Below, one piece after another: positions 6,603 through 12,967 of a stretch of DNA of 15,851 bases. A model generated the notes under the pieces. It searched no databases, was not told the origin of the DNA, and saw only the letters and a program-made list of their open reading frames with translations. Numbering within the stretch: position 1 is the stretch's first letter; each line of letters opens with the position of its first letter. Source of the DNA: Limiplasma sp045540635 (lineage in GTDB: Bacteria; Bacillota; Clostridia; Christensenellales; Aristaeellaceae); contig JAZQHO010000219.1 in NCBI GenBank assembly GCA_045540635.1, positions 1-15,851 on the forward strand, given 5' to 3'. A program made the translations under genes and the position numbers.

Positions 6603-7259
6603 TTAAGGCTGGTCTGTGCCATCGCAGATGCAGGTGATCAGTCGGAGCATCATCTCTGCCCGCCTGGAAACATCGCCCAGCAGCAATCCCTCGAACCAGC
6701 CCTCGCAGGGCACCCGCAGCGTTGAATGCAGGTGATACGCCAGCGACGAAGGCGGCACAGGTCTGCCGTTGATGGCATAGAGCCCCTCCAGCACCTTCCA
6801 TGTGTTGGTGGAGAGCAGATAGGCCATGCGCAGCTCATCCTTTGCAGAGATGGCAGCAGACAGCTTTTTCTGTGTTGAAAAGAGCCAGTAGCGCAACTTT
6901 TCAAGCGCATCGGCGGCAGGGCGGTACGCCTGCTCCGCCTGCCGCACCGCTTCGGCGAGGCGGGCATAGGTGCCGTCATCGCTGATCGCCCGGGCACCAT
7001 GGTAGCGGTAGATCTCCGCCGGGTTCGATGACAGCCGCTCCAGCAGCGCATCGCAGCGGTGAAAGTGGATCTCCATCCAAACACCATCCACAGTATCTGC
7101 CTCAAAAGCATCATGCTCGCACAGAACCAGCAGATCCAGATCCGACCCGGCAGTTGCCGCGCCATAGGCCACAGAGCCGTTGAGAACGATGCTGTGCACG
7201 CCAGGCAACTGTTTCAGCCGCTCTGTGACGGTTTCCAATACCCGAAGCTGTTCGGTCAT
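6603..7259 (-). CDS. Nucleotidyltransferase-domain protein (polymerase-beta fold)
   Basis: A 218-residue protein whose first 75 residues form a small nucleotidyltransferase domain. GSVAYG (28-33) is followed by SDLDLLV, giving the GS-x10-DxD pattern with D40 and D42 as metal ligands, and a later acidic strand (VWMEIHF, near 62-68) can supply the third. The remaining part is helical, as in aminoglycoside-type and HEPN-linked transferases. The substrate is not known: antibiotic nucleotidylation, protein AMPylation and a toxin-like role are all possible, and the sequence does not decide. Start: ATG 7259 with GGGAG 8 bases upstream. An ATG at 7274 overlaps the stop of the upstream gene as TGATG and could be used through translational coupling. 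It is the last gene of a three-gene leftward operon. I see no clear terminator after it. Confidence 0.85.
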   Translation of the reverse strand: MTEQLRVLETVTERLKQLPGVHSIVLNGSVAYGAATAGSDLDLLVLCEHDAFEADTVDGVWMEIHFHRCDALLERLSSNPAEIYRYHGARAISDDGTYARLAEAVRQAEQAYRPAADALEKLRYWLFSTQKKLSAAISAKDELRMAYLLSTNTWKVLEGLYAINGRPVPPSSLAYHLHSTLRVPCEGWFEGLLLGDVSRRAEMMLRLITCICDGTDQP

Positions 7260-7273
7260 GCCCTTCTCTCCCA

Positions 7274-8206
7274 TCACTCTTTCTGGGCCGCTTCCCGCTT
7301 CCAATGCATCCAATGCACGGTCTCGGTATAGCCGACCCTGTGGTAGAAAGAATCCCCGCCGCCGGTCATATACTTAGCACCAAGCGCGCCCAAGCGTTGA
7401 TAGTGCCGGGTGAGCGCAGCCGCCGCCAGCCCCTTTCCCCGGTGCTCCGGCACGGTGCAGAGGGGTTCCATATAGGCCAGCTTGTTTTCCGGCACCCAGC
7501 ACATTCCGGAGTAGCAGACATACTCGCCCTTTTCGTCCGCAATAATGACCTCATGCTCGTACGTTGCGTGGGGTGGCGGTGCCATTACGCAGCTGATGAT
7601 GCCCTGATAGGACTTTACCGGGTTCCACTCCGTACCGGGATCCTCGCCGTCCCAGTTCTCAAAGGGGCCCTTATCCTCGTGGCCAAAGCCCTTCCACGTA
7701 CACCGGCCCAGCTTGACCGGATCCATCTCGTCCGGCTCCACAAAGCGGTATCCCTCCGGCAGGGGACGGCTCAGAACAGTCTTGGAGAAATCCAGCAGCA
7801 TATCATCATATTCATAGGCAAGCGCATAGCCCAGCTTCTGGGCAGCCTCCATCAGTGCCGTCTGTCCCGGGAAAAACACCAGCTCCTTCTCGCCGGGTTT
7901 GCCGGGCATCATGCTGTCTGCATAGGCGATCATCTCACCGGCAAGACATTCATAGCCTGGCAGCAGGGCAAAAAAGATATTGGTGGCGGGGCTTTCGTAA
8001 TAGACAAAGCCCACCGCATCCTCCCCGTCGAACCAGAGCCGATCCAGATAGGTACGGCTTGCATCGAACCAGCTGGAGGTGAGCGCATACTCAAAGAAGG
8101 GCGCAGGCATGCCGCGGGTGAAGCATGGGGTGTAGTTTTTCAGCAGAAGCTGCCAGACGGTCTCGTGATCGCTGAGCAGTTGAAAGTTTTTGGTGGTGAT
8201 CTTCAT
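7274..8206 (-). CDS. GNAT-family N-acetyltransferase
   Basis: A 310-residue protein with a clear GNAT domain in its last third. CTVPEHRGKGLAAAALTRHY is the acetyl-CoA-binding motif A (R-x-G-x-G/A), followed by YMTGGGDSFYHRVGY, a typical closing strand and helix. The first half also resembles a degenerate GNAT fold, so it may be a tandem two-domain type. It transfers an acyl group from acyl-CoA to an amine, but the substrate is unknown. The start at ATG 8206 has GGAG 8 bases upstream. ATG 8215 and GTG 8233 are in frame but less well placed. It lies 37 bases after tcdA and meets the nucleotidyltransferase gene, so they are probably co-transcribed. No link to the neighbours' functions is evident. 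Confidence 0.88.
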   Translation of the reverse strand: MKITTKNFQLLSDHETVWQLLLKNYTPCFTRGMPAPFFEYALTSSWFDASRTYLDRLWFDGEDAVGFVYYESPATNIFFALLPGYECLAGEMIAYADSMMPGKPGEKELVFFPGQTALMEAAQKLGYALAYEYDDMLLDFSKTVLSRPLPEGYRFVEPDEMDPVKLGRCTWKGFGHEDKGPFENWDGEDPGTEWNPVKSYQGIISCVMAPPPHATYEHEVIIADEKGEYVCYSGMCWVPENKLAYMEPLCTVPEHRGKGLAAAALTRHYQRLGALGAKYMTGGGDSFYHRVGYTETVHWMHWKREAAQKE

Positions 8207-8243
8207 TTGTCTCATCTCCAGTTCTTTACACACTCGGTATCGT

Positions 8244-8966
8244 TTATTCCAGCCCCGCCAGCTCCCTTACCACCTGTCCGGCGATGATGAGCCCCATCAC
8301 AGAGGGAACAAAAGATGTGCTGCCCGGGGTCTGGCGCTTGCCGGGGGTCGTCTCCTCCCCCATTTCCTCCGCCAGCGGCGCAAGGGCGGGCTCGGTGGAG
8401 TAGCATACCTTCAAATGCTCGATGCCCCGCTTGCGCAATTCCTGCCGCATCACTCTTGCCAAACGGCAAACGCTGGTCTTGCTGATGTCGGTGACTACCA
8501 GCTTTGTGGGATCCAGCTTATTTCCCGCCCCCATGGCGCTGATGAGCCGAACACCCAGCCGTTGGCAGCGCACCGCCAGCTCCAGCTTGGCAGAGACGGT
8601 ATCGATGGCATCGATCACATAATCGTAGCGGGAAAGCTCCACCTCGTCGGCATTCTCCGGCAGATAAAACATCTGCCTTGCCTCAACCTGCAAAGCGGGG
8701 TTGATGGACAGAAGGCGTTGCTTCATGGCTTCGGTCTTGGGCAAACCGATGGTATCCTGCGTAGCGATCAACTGACGGTTCAGGTTGGTAAGACTGACCG
8801 TATCGTTATCGAACAGATCCAATACACCCACCCCGCTGCGGCAGAGCCCCTCTGCAGCATGGCCGCCCACGCCGCCCAGCCCGAACACCGCCACACGGCT
8901 GTTCGCAAGCTTTTCCATCGCTTCCCGCCCAAGCAGCAGGCGCGTCCTGTCAAAGATCGTCTCCAT
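8244..8966 (-). CDS. tcdA: tRNA threonylcarbamoyladenosine dehydratase (TcdA/CsdL-like)
   Basis: A 240-residue E1-like (ThiF/MoeB fold) enzyme. TcdA uses ATP to convert t6A to its cyclic form ct6A at position 37 of tRNAs that read ANN codons. The nucleotide-binding loop is GLGGVG (29-34), followed by an acidic strand end (DLFDNDTVSLTNLNRQ, about 50-65) with the Arg-Gln pair typical of the family. YDYVIDAIDT near 114-123 and the C-terminal TSFVPSVMGLIIAG also match TcdA, and the length is near the usual 250-270. ThiF and MoeB are alternatives, but the missing zinc CxxC pairs and the short length favour TcdA. The start at ATG 8966 follows AAAGGATGGGG. It leads an operon with the GNAT and nucleotidyltransferase genes. 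tRNA-Arg(UCU) in this window is a plausible substrate by its codon class. Confidence 0.9.
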   Translation of the reverse strand: METIFDRTRLLLGREAMEKLANSRVAVFGLGGVGGHAAEGLCRSGVGVLDLFDNDTVSLTNLNRQLIATQDTIGLPKTEAMKQRLLSINPALQVEARQMFYLPENADEVELSRYDYVIDAIDTVSAKLELAVRCQRLGVRLISAMGAGNKLDPTKLVVTDISKTSVCRLARVMRQELRKRGIEHLKVCYSTEPALAPLAEEMGEETTPGKRQTPGSTSFVPSVMGLIIAGQVVRELAGLE

Positions 8967-8995
8967 GGTGCATCCCCATCCTTTCCGATGCCTGC

Positions 8996-9004
8996 ATTAT
9001 AGCA
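8996..9004 (-). promoter_or_regulatory. Extended -10 promoter of the tcdA operon
   Basis: Read leftward, TGC (9004-9002) and TATAAT (9001-8996) form a perfect extended -10 element. The -35 position (9024-9019, GGCGGT) is poor. The start should be about 20 bases before the ATG at 8966. Confidence 0.65.
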
Positions 9005-9110
9005 TAACAGGGGGGCATACCGCCACATCGTGCAGGACTTTGCCGCCCTGTAGAAGAATATATCCTCGTATGCTGCAAGGTTTATTCTCACCCCCACAGG
9101 AGGTTTAGAT

Positions 9111-10082
9111 ATGGAACTGATCGTATCCAAAAGCGGCGAGGGTTTTTCCACCCTGCAGGCCGCCATTGACAGCATCCCCGCAGACAGCGTGCAGGCAGTC
9201 ACCATCCGCATGCTGCCGGGCATCTACCGCGAAAAGGTGATCCTGAACAAAAACAACGTGACCCTGCTGGGCGAGGCTGGGGCTCATCTCGTCTTTGGTG
9301 ATTTTGCCCTCAACCCTCTGCCGGACGGCACCACCCGCAACACCTTTTTGACCCCCACACTGCTGATCACCGGCGACGATGTGACGCTGCGGGGGCTGAC
9401 CGTAGAAAACGATGCAGGAGACGGCCGCAAGGTAGGGCAGGCTGTGGCGGTCTATGCCGCAGGCGACCGCTGCCGTTTCTTTGATTGCCGCCTGCTGGCC
9501 GCCCAGGATACCCTTTTCTGCGGCCCGGTGCTTACCAAGCTGCACAACTTTGTAAAGCCCTACCGGATCCCCGTTGGCGTGGAGGGAGTCGCAGACCGCC
9601 CGCCGGTGGATGCACGTCTGTATTTTGAAAACTGCTTTATCCGCGGCGATGTGGACTTCATCTTCGGCCCCTACCGCTGCTGGTTTGAGAGCTGCACCCT
9701 TTATGCCAACGAACGGGGCGGCTACTATACAGCTGCCAACACCCCTGAGGGGCAGCCCTACGGCTTTGTGTTCCATCGCTGCACGCTTACCGGCGAATGC
9801 GGGCAGGGCGCAATATATCTGGGCCGCCCGTGGCGTGAACATGCAGCAACGGCGTTTATCAACTGCCATATGGATGCCTGTGTGAATCCCCTTGGCTTTA
9901 CGGACTGGCTCATTACCGGGCAACCGAACCGCCCTGTGACCGAGCGTTACTGCGAGTACGGCTCCACCGGCGCAGGCGCAGCCACCGGGGGCCGCCATAC
10001 CGGCATGAAGCTGCTTTCTGCCGGGGAGGCAGAGACCTATCGCCTGCAAAACGTTCTTCCCGGGTGGGATCCGCTTGCATAA
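9111..10082 (+). CDS. Pectinesterase (carbohydrate esterase family 8), cytoplasmic
   Basis: Predicted to remove methyl esters from pectin-derived galacturonides. The 323-residue protein is a right-handed beta-helix with all the CE8 signatures: GIYRE (37-41), QAVAVY (110-115), QDTLF (132-136) with D133 as acid/base, DFIFG (182-186) with D182 as nucleophile, and LGRPW (237-241) with R239. There is no signal peptide, whereas most pectinesterases are exported, so it should act on short oligogalacturonides after uptake. AGGAGG (9098-9103), 7 bases before the ATG, fixes the start. It is divergent from tcdA. I did not find a convincing promoter in the 140-base gap. No other pectin genes are in the window. 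Confidence 0.94.
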   Translation: MELIVSKSGEGFSTLQAAIDSIPADSVQAVTIRMLPGIYREKVILNKNNVTLLGEAGAHLVFGDFALNPLPDGTTRNTFLTPTLLITGDDVTLRGLTVENDAGDGRKVGQAVAVYAAGDRCRFFDCRLLAAQDTLFCGPVLTKLHNFVKPYRIPVGVEGVADRPPVDARLYFENCFIRGDVDFIFGPYRCWFESCTLYANERGGYYTAANTPEGQPYGFVFHRCTLTGECGQGAIYLGRPWREHAATAFINCHMDACVNPLGFTDWLITGQPNRPVTERYCEYGSTGAGAATGGRHTGMKLLSAGEAETYRLQNVLPGWDPLA

Positions 10083-10084
10083 CA

Positions 10085-10113
10085 TTGCGTTTTCGACAAA
10101 AAAGTTGTAAAAT
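10085..10113 (+). promoter_or_regulatory. Promoter of the lipid kinase gene
   Basis: TTGCGT (10085-10090), 17 bp, then TAAAAT (10108-10113). It starts directly after the pectinesterase stop, and no terminator separates the two genes, so read-through from upstream is also possible. Confidence 0.55.
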
Positions 10114-10147
10114 AGACGCAATTTCTGATACGAAAGGCGCTGGGAGC

Positions 10148-11014
10148 ATGCTGGAGATCATCGTTAACCCTGCCGCGGGCAATGGGCGCACAAAGATCAT
10201 TGCCCAAGAGGTGGAAGCCTACCTGAAGGAGAAAAACATCGCCTTTCAGATGCATTTCACAACCGAGCCCGACCACGCTACCCAACTGGCGCAGGAGGCT
10301 GCCGGGCGTGGTGCGAAAACGGTGGTCGCCGTAGGTGGCGACGGCACCGTTACCGAAGTTGCCAGAGGGCTGGCGCATACAGAGACTGCGCTGGGCATCA
10401 TTCCCTCGGGAACAGGCAACGATTTTATCAAAGCCATCGGTATTCCCCGCGACTGGCGCAGCGCCTTGGATTTCATTCTGACCCACCCGGCACGCCCGGT
10501 GAACAGCGGCACCATGAACGACCGGTTTTTCGTAAATGTGTGCGGTGCCGGTTTTGACGTGATGGTGCTTGATTACTCCATCGAAGCCAAAAAGCATTGC
10601 AGCGGCATCTGGCCTTACTTCTACGGCATCATCCGTGCGATCAAGAACTACAAGCCCTTCCGCATGCGGGTGGAAATCGGCGACGAAGCCGTGGTGGAAC
10701 GCGAATGCATGCTTTGCTCCGTTGCCAACGGCAAGTACTTCGGCGGCGGTATTCCCATTGCCAGACAGGCCGATGTGACCGACGGTCTGCTGGATATTCT
10801 GGTGGTGGATGCAGTGCCCCGCTGGAAAATCCCCTTCTATCTCCCCTCCATCATGCTGGGCACGCTGCCCAACCGTAAGCCCGCGCACCTGTACAAAGCA
10901 AGCCATTGCCGCCTTGCCAGCCCCGGCATGCGGCTCAATCTGGACGGCGAAGTGCTGCCCATCGAAGAAGCCCGCTTCGCTCTGGAGACCGATGCGCTGA
11001 AGGTGCACTGGTAA
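10148..11014 (+). CDS. Diacylglycerol/lipid kinase family protein (YegS/DgkB-like)
   Basis: A 288-residue member of the DAGK-catalytic family, which phosphorylates diacylglycerol or related lipids using ATP and returns lipid turnover products to phospholipid synthesis. NPAAGNGR (7-14), GGDGTVTEV (63-71) and PSGTGNDF (86-93) are the three nucleotide-binding motifs of the fold. The C-terminal beta-sandwich ends in LNLDGEVLP, the usual family ending. There is no membrane span; it should be a peripheral enzyme. ATG 10148 is chosen because the residues after it (MLEIIVNP) are the family's usual N terminus. AAAGG (10133-10137) is 10 bases upstream and GGGAG directly adjoins the start. An in-frame ATG at 10064 would overlap the pectinesterase gene and add an unrelated extension. 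The exact lipid substrate is open. Confidence 0.92.
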   Translation: MLEIIVNPAAGNGRTKIIAQEVEAYLKEKNIAFQMHFTTEPDHATQLAQEAAGRGAKTVVAVGGDGTVTEVARGLAHTETALGIIPSGTGNDFIKAIGIPRDWRSALDFILTHPARPVNSGTMNDRFFVNVCGAGFDVMVLDYSIEAKKHCSGIWPYFYGIIRAIKNYKPFRMRVEIGDEAVVERECMLCSVANGKYFGGGIPIARQADVTDGLLDILVVDAVPRWKIPFYLPSIMLGTLPNRKPAHLYKASHCRLASPGMRLNLDGEVLPIEEARFALETDALKVHW

Positions 11015-11068
11015 GAATTATTAAGCTTCGGTAAATTTTATTTTTCTACTCTTTTTCGGACAAATCTA

Positions 11069-11077
11069 TGCTATACT
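11069..11077 (+). promoter_or_regulatory. Extended -10 promoter of the acidic coiled-coil gene
   Basis: TGC followed by TATACT (11072-11077) is a strong extended -10. The -35 region (around 11049-11056) is T-rich but not a match. It gives a leader of about 80 bases before the ATG. Confidence 0.6.
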
Positions 11078-11096
11078 GTAGTAGCAAGCAGAGTAT

Positions 11097-11118
11097 GCCC
11101 CCGCCGCACGGCAGGGGC
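11097..11118 (+). other. Hairpin in the 5' leader of the acidic coiled-coil gene
   Basis: GCCCC (11097-11101) pairs with GGGGC (11114-11118), then after a C-A mismatch GCC (11103-11105) pairs with GGC (11110-11112) over a GCAC loop. No T-run follows, so it is not a terminator by itself. It may protect the 5' end of the message. Confidence 0.4.
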
Positions 11119-11163
11119 TATGCTTACCCATAATACCCCCCAACGAAAGGAAGGAACCCCCAA

Positions 11164-11667
11164 ATGAGCAATATCACTTCCAAGATCAAGACCGGCTGGC
11201 TCAAGTGCATGGAGAATCTGGGTCAGGGTGCTGCCAACATGGCCGACAACGCCAAGCAGAAGCTGGGCGAACTGAACATGGAGAGCCGCCGCAAGGATCT
11301 TCTCGCCGAGCTGCCCAAGAAGGTTATGCAGATGTGGAAGGACGGCATTGAGCTGCCCGAAGAACTGAACGGCATGCTGACCGAGCTCAACGGCATCAAC
11401 GAAGAACTGGAGGCTCTGCGCGCCGCCCGTCTTGCCAAGAAGCAGAAGCCCGCTATCACCGACGGTTCCGACGTTCCCGCCGAAGAAGCCGAAGCCGCTG
11501 TGGAAGAGGCTGCCGAGGAAGTAGCCGAAGAGGCTGCCGCTGCCATCGAAGATGTGACCGAGACCGTGGAGGAAGCTGCCGAGGAAGTTACCGAGGAGCT
11601 CGCCGAAGGGTTCGCCGCTGCCGAGGAAGCTGTACAGGAAGCCACCGAGGAGCAGATCAACTACTAA
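11164..11667 (+). CDS. Small two-part protein: basic helical N half, acidic Ala/Glu coiled-coil tail
   Basis: I do not recognise a named family. The 167-residue protein has a helical, Lys/Arg-containing first half (1-98, with SKIKTGWLKCMENLGQ near the start and LPKKVMQMWKDGIELPEEL near 50-68). A tail (about 105-163) is built almost only of Ala, Glu, Val and Thr, in runs such as EEAAEEVAEEA. Val/Ile/Leu recur at steps of 3, 4, 7 and 8, as in a heptad/hendecad coiled coil. There is one cysteine (C15), no membrane segment and no signal peptide. The two halves have opposite charge, which suggests self-association or binding to nucleic acid or a basic partner. AAAGGAAGGA stands just before the ATG. 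Codons are uniformly the preferred GC-rich set, with a strong promoter and a terminator, which suggests high expression. Confidence 0.85.
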   Translation: MSNITSKIKTGWLKCMENLGQGAANMADNAKQKLGELNMESRRKDLLAELPKKVMQMWKDGIELPEELNGMLTELNGINEELEALRAARLAKKQKPAITDGSDVPAEEAEAAVEEAAEEVAEEAAAAIEDVTETVEEAAEEVTEELAEGFAAAEEAVQEATEEQINY

Positions 11668-11674
11668 GCAGGAC

Positions 11675-11709
11675 AAACAGCCGCAGCGCCCAGCGTTGCG
11701 GCTGTTTTT
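11675..11709 (+). terminator. Terminator after the acidic coiled-coil gene
   Basis: A 15-position stem (11675-11689 with 11693-11707, one G-T pair) with AAACAGCCGCA/TGCGGCTGTTT as its base and a CCA loop, ending in a T-run. It begins 8 bases after the stop codon. Confidence 0.9.
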
Positions 11710-11749
11710 GCATTTTCTGCCATGAATGATGTATGAAAGGAGCCTTTGC

Positions 11750-12127
11750 ATGATCGATTTTACCAACGCCAGCTACCTGAAGCTGCGGAGCGTGCCCGTG
11801 GACCACTACGCAAATACCGTAAAGACCCTGCTGCTGCCCAACGAGCACATCGAAGCCGCCTACCAGAGCATCCGCGATGGGCTGGTCTTTACCGATCTGC
11901 GCATCATCACCATCAATGTGCAGGGCGTTACCGGCAAAAAGAAGGATTTTACCATGTTGCCCTACAACCGTGTACAGGCGTTTTCTATAGAGACCGCAGG
12001 GGTGATCGATCTGGACTGCGAGCTGGAGCTCTGGTTCTCCGGCTTAGGGCGGGTTAAACTGGAGTTTACCCGGGACAGCGATGTGGGCTTTCTCTGCCGC
12101 CTGATCGCTGCCCACACGCTGAAATGA
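11750..12127 (+). CDS. Bacterial PH-domain protein
   Basis: A 125-residue soluble protein that matches the small bacterial pleckstrin-homology group (bPH, YvbH-like). The core is LPNEHIEAAYQSIRDGLVFTDLRIITINVQGVTGKKKDF, then LPYNRVQAFSIETAG and a strand-rich end (LDCELELWFSGLGRVKLEFT) before a C-terminal helix. The pattern of an exposed 'F-T-D-L-R' turn and the 'Y-N-R-V' strand is typical of these proteins. Its binding partner and role are unknown. The ATG at 11750 is 7 bases after AAAGGAG (11736-11742). Some frame lies open upstream but has no ribosome site. It lies 40 bases after a terminator and I see no strong promoter of its own, so some read-through from the preceding gene may supply its message. 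Confidence 0.85.
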   Translation: MIDFTNASYLKLRSVPVDHYANTVKTLLLPNEHIEAAYQSIRDGLVFTDLRIITINVQGVTGKKKDFTMLPYNRVQAFSIETAGVIDLDCELELWFSGLGRVKLEFTRDSDVGFLCRLIAAHTLK

Positions 12128-12146
12128 CCCCTCTACGGAGCGTAGG

Positions 12147-12175
12147 TTGCCATCCCGCCTTCCACGCTGTATGCT
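12147..12175 (+). promoter_or_regulatory. Promoter of the XRE-desulfoferrodoxin-like gene
   Basis: TTGCCA (12147-12152), 17 bp, TATGCT (12170-12175). It lies in the 79-base gap after the PH-domain gene and gives a leader of about 25 bases before the ATG. Confidence 0.6.
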
Positions 12176-12206
12176 GAATAGGCAAACCGCAAAGGAGGAC
12201 AAGTTT

Positions 12207-12791
12207 ATGAGCAACTATGTGACTGCCGATACCATCCGCAGTCTGCGGGAGGCAGCAGGGATCACCCAACGGCAGCTGGCAGAGCGGATGCAGATCAGTG
12301 ATAAAACCGTATCCAAATGGGAGACCGGACGGGGGCTGCCGGATGTTTCTCTGCTAACGCCGCTGGCGGCTGCACTGAAGGTCTCCGTATCAGAGCTGCT
12401 CTCCGGGCAGTGCATGCAGAACCGGAACCGGGGCGGCAACCTGCTCAGGAGCAAATTCTATGTATGCCCGCTGTGCGGCAATATCATCCATGCCGTAGGC
12501 GAGGGCTCATACAGCTGCTGCGGCGTTGCGTTGCCGCCACTGGAGGCTGAGCCGGAGGATGACGACCACCGCATCTCTGTAGAAATGGTGGAAAACGAGC
12601 ACTACATAACACTTGCACACCCCATGACCAAGGAGCATTACCTGAGCTTTATCGCATGGGTGACGGGCGAGAGGCTCACACTGGTCAAATGGTACCCCGA
12701 AGGCAATGCGGAGACACGCATCCAGCTGCGGGGGCACGGGGCGCTGTACGTGTACTGCAACCGGCACGGGTTGTTTATGCGGCGGCTCTGA
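12207..12791 (+). CDS. XRE helix-turn-helix protein fused to a desulfoferrodoxin/superoxide-reductase-like domain
   Basis: The 194-residue protein begins with a Cro/CI-type DNA-binding domain (about 6-68: IRSLREAAGITQRQLAERMQ, then DKTVSKWETGRGLPDVSLL). It continues with a desulforedoxin-like module, CPLCG (C87, C90) and CCG (C104, C105), the four-cysteine set that holds one iron in desulfoferrodoxin. A superoxide-reductase-like domain follows: HPMTKEHY (H138, H144) and CNRHGLF (C184, H187), with H121 as a possible fifth ligand. The Glu-Lys before the first histidine in active enzymes is replaced here by Asp-Asp, so catalysis is doubtful. I infer a redox- or iron-responsive regulator, or a DNA-bound reductase. 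AAAGGAGG (12191-12198) fixes the start 8 bases downstream. No target operator is visible nearby. Confidence 0.88.
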   Translation: MSNYVTADTIRSLREAAGITQRQLAERMQISDKTVSKWETGRGLPDVSLLTPLAAALKVSVSELLSGQCMQNRNRGGNLLRSKFYVCPLCGNIIHAVGEGSYSCCGVALPPLEAEPEDDDHRISVEMVENEHYITLAHPMTKEHYLSFIAWVTGERLTLVKWYPEGNAETRIQLRGHGALYVYCNRHGLFMRRL

Positions 12792-12907
12792 GCCGCGCCA
12801 TGAGCCGCACAAGCGGCTCCCAGCTCGTCAAAAAACTCGCCTGCGGCGGCTTTTTTGGCGACTTTTTTCGACAGTCTGATGAGCCGCACAAGCGGGTCCC
12901 TTTTTTT
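12782..12907. repeat. Repeated-hairpin region with a 22-bp direct repeat and T-runs
   Basis: A 22-bp sequence starting ATGAGCCGCACAAGCGG occurs at 12800-12821 and again at 12879-12900 with a single difference. The first copy folds as GAGCCGC-ACAA-GCGGCTC (12802-12819); in the second one base breaks the pairing, and TTTTTTT follows directly (12901-12907). A further GCGGCTC/GAGCCGC inverted pair (12782-12796) spans the stop codon of the preceding gene. Between the copies are CGCC-TGC-GGCG (12838-12848) with a T-run and a second T-run at 12863-12868. Together this looks like a stack of terminators, or a small interspersed repeat. Only two copies are visible here. Confidence 0.6.
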
Positions 12908-12916
12908 ACGGATCGA

Positions 12917-12944
12917 TTTAAGTTTTTTTCTTTCCTCTCGTCTA
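12917..12944 (+). promoter_or_regulatory. Possible ECF-type promoter of the sigma/anti-sigma operon
   Basis: CGTCTA (12939-12944) matches the -10 of Firmicute ECF sigma promoters (CGTC type). Sixteen bases upstream is TTTAAG, a poor match to the usual TGAAAC -35. The predicted start falls just before the ribosome site. Autoregulation is usual for such operons, but the weak -35 makes this tentative. Confidence 0.3.
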
Positions 12945-12952
12945 ATGGGTTG

Positions 12953-12963
12953 AGGAGGTGATC
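12953..12963 (+). promoter_or_regulatory. Perfect extended Shine-Dalgarno before the sigma factor
   Basis: AGGAGGTGATC is an 11-base match to the 16S anti-SD. It sits 9 bases (from GGAGG) before a GTG start and decides in favour of this start. Confidence 0.85.
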
Positions 12964-12967
12964 TTCC

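Noticed and set aside
7304..8287. Plus-strand open frame opposite the acetyltransferase
   Set aside because: The minus-strand gene has a clear acetyl-CoA motif and ribosome site; this frame has neither.
9105..11008. Two minus-strand open frames of over 320 codons opposite the pectinesterase and lipid kinase
   Set aside because: Both lie opposite genes with intact catalytic motifs and show no domain or SD.
12800..12900. CRISPR array
   Set aside because: Only two copies of a hairpin sequence, no regular spacers and no cas genes nearby.
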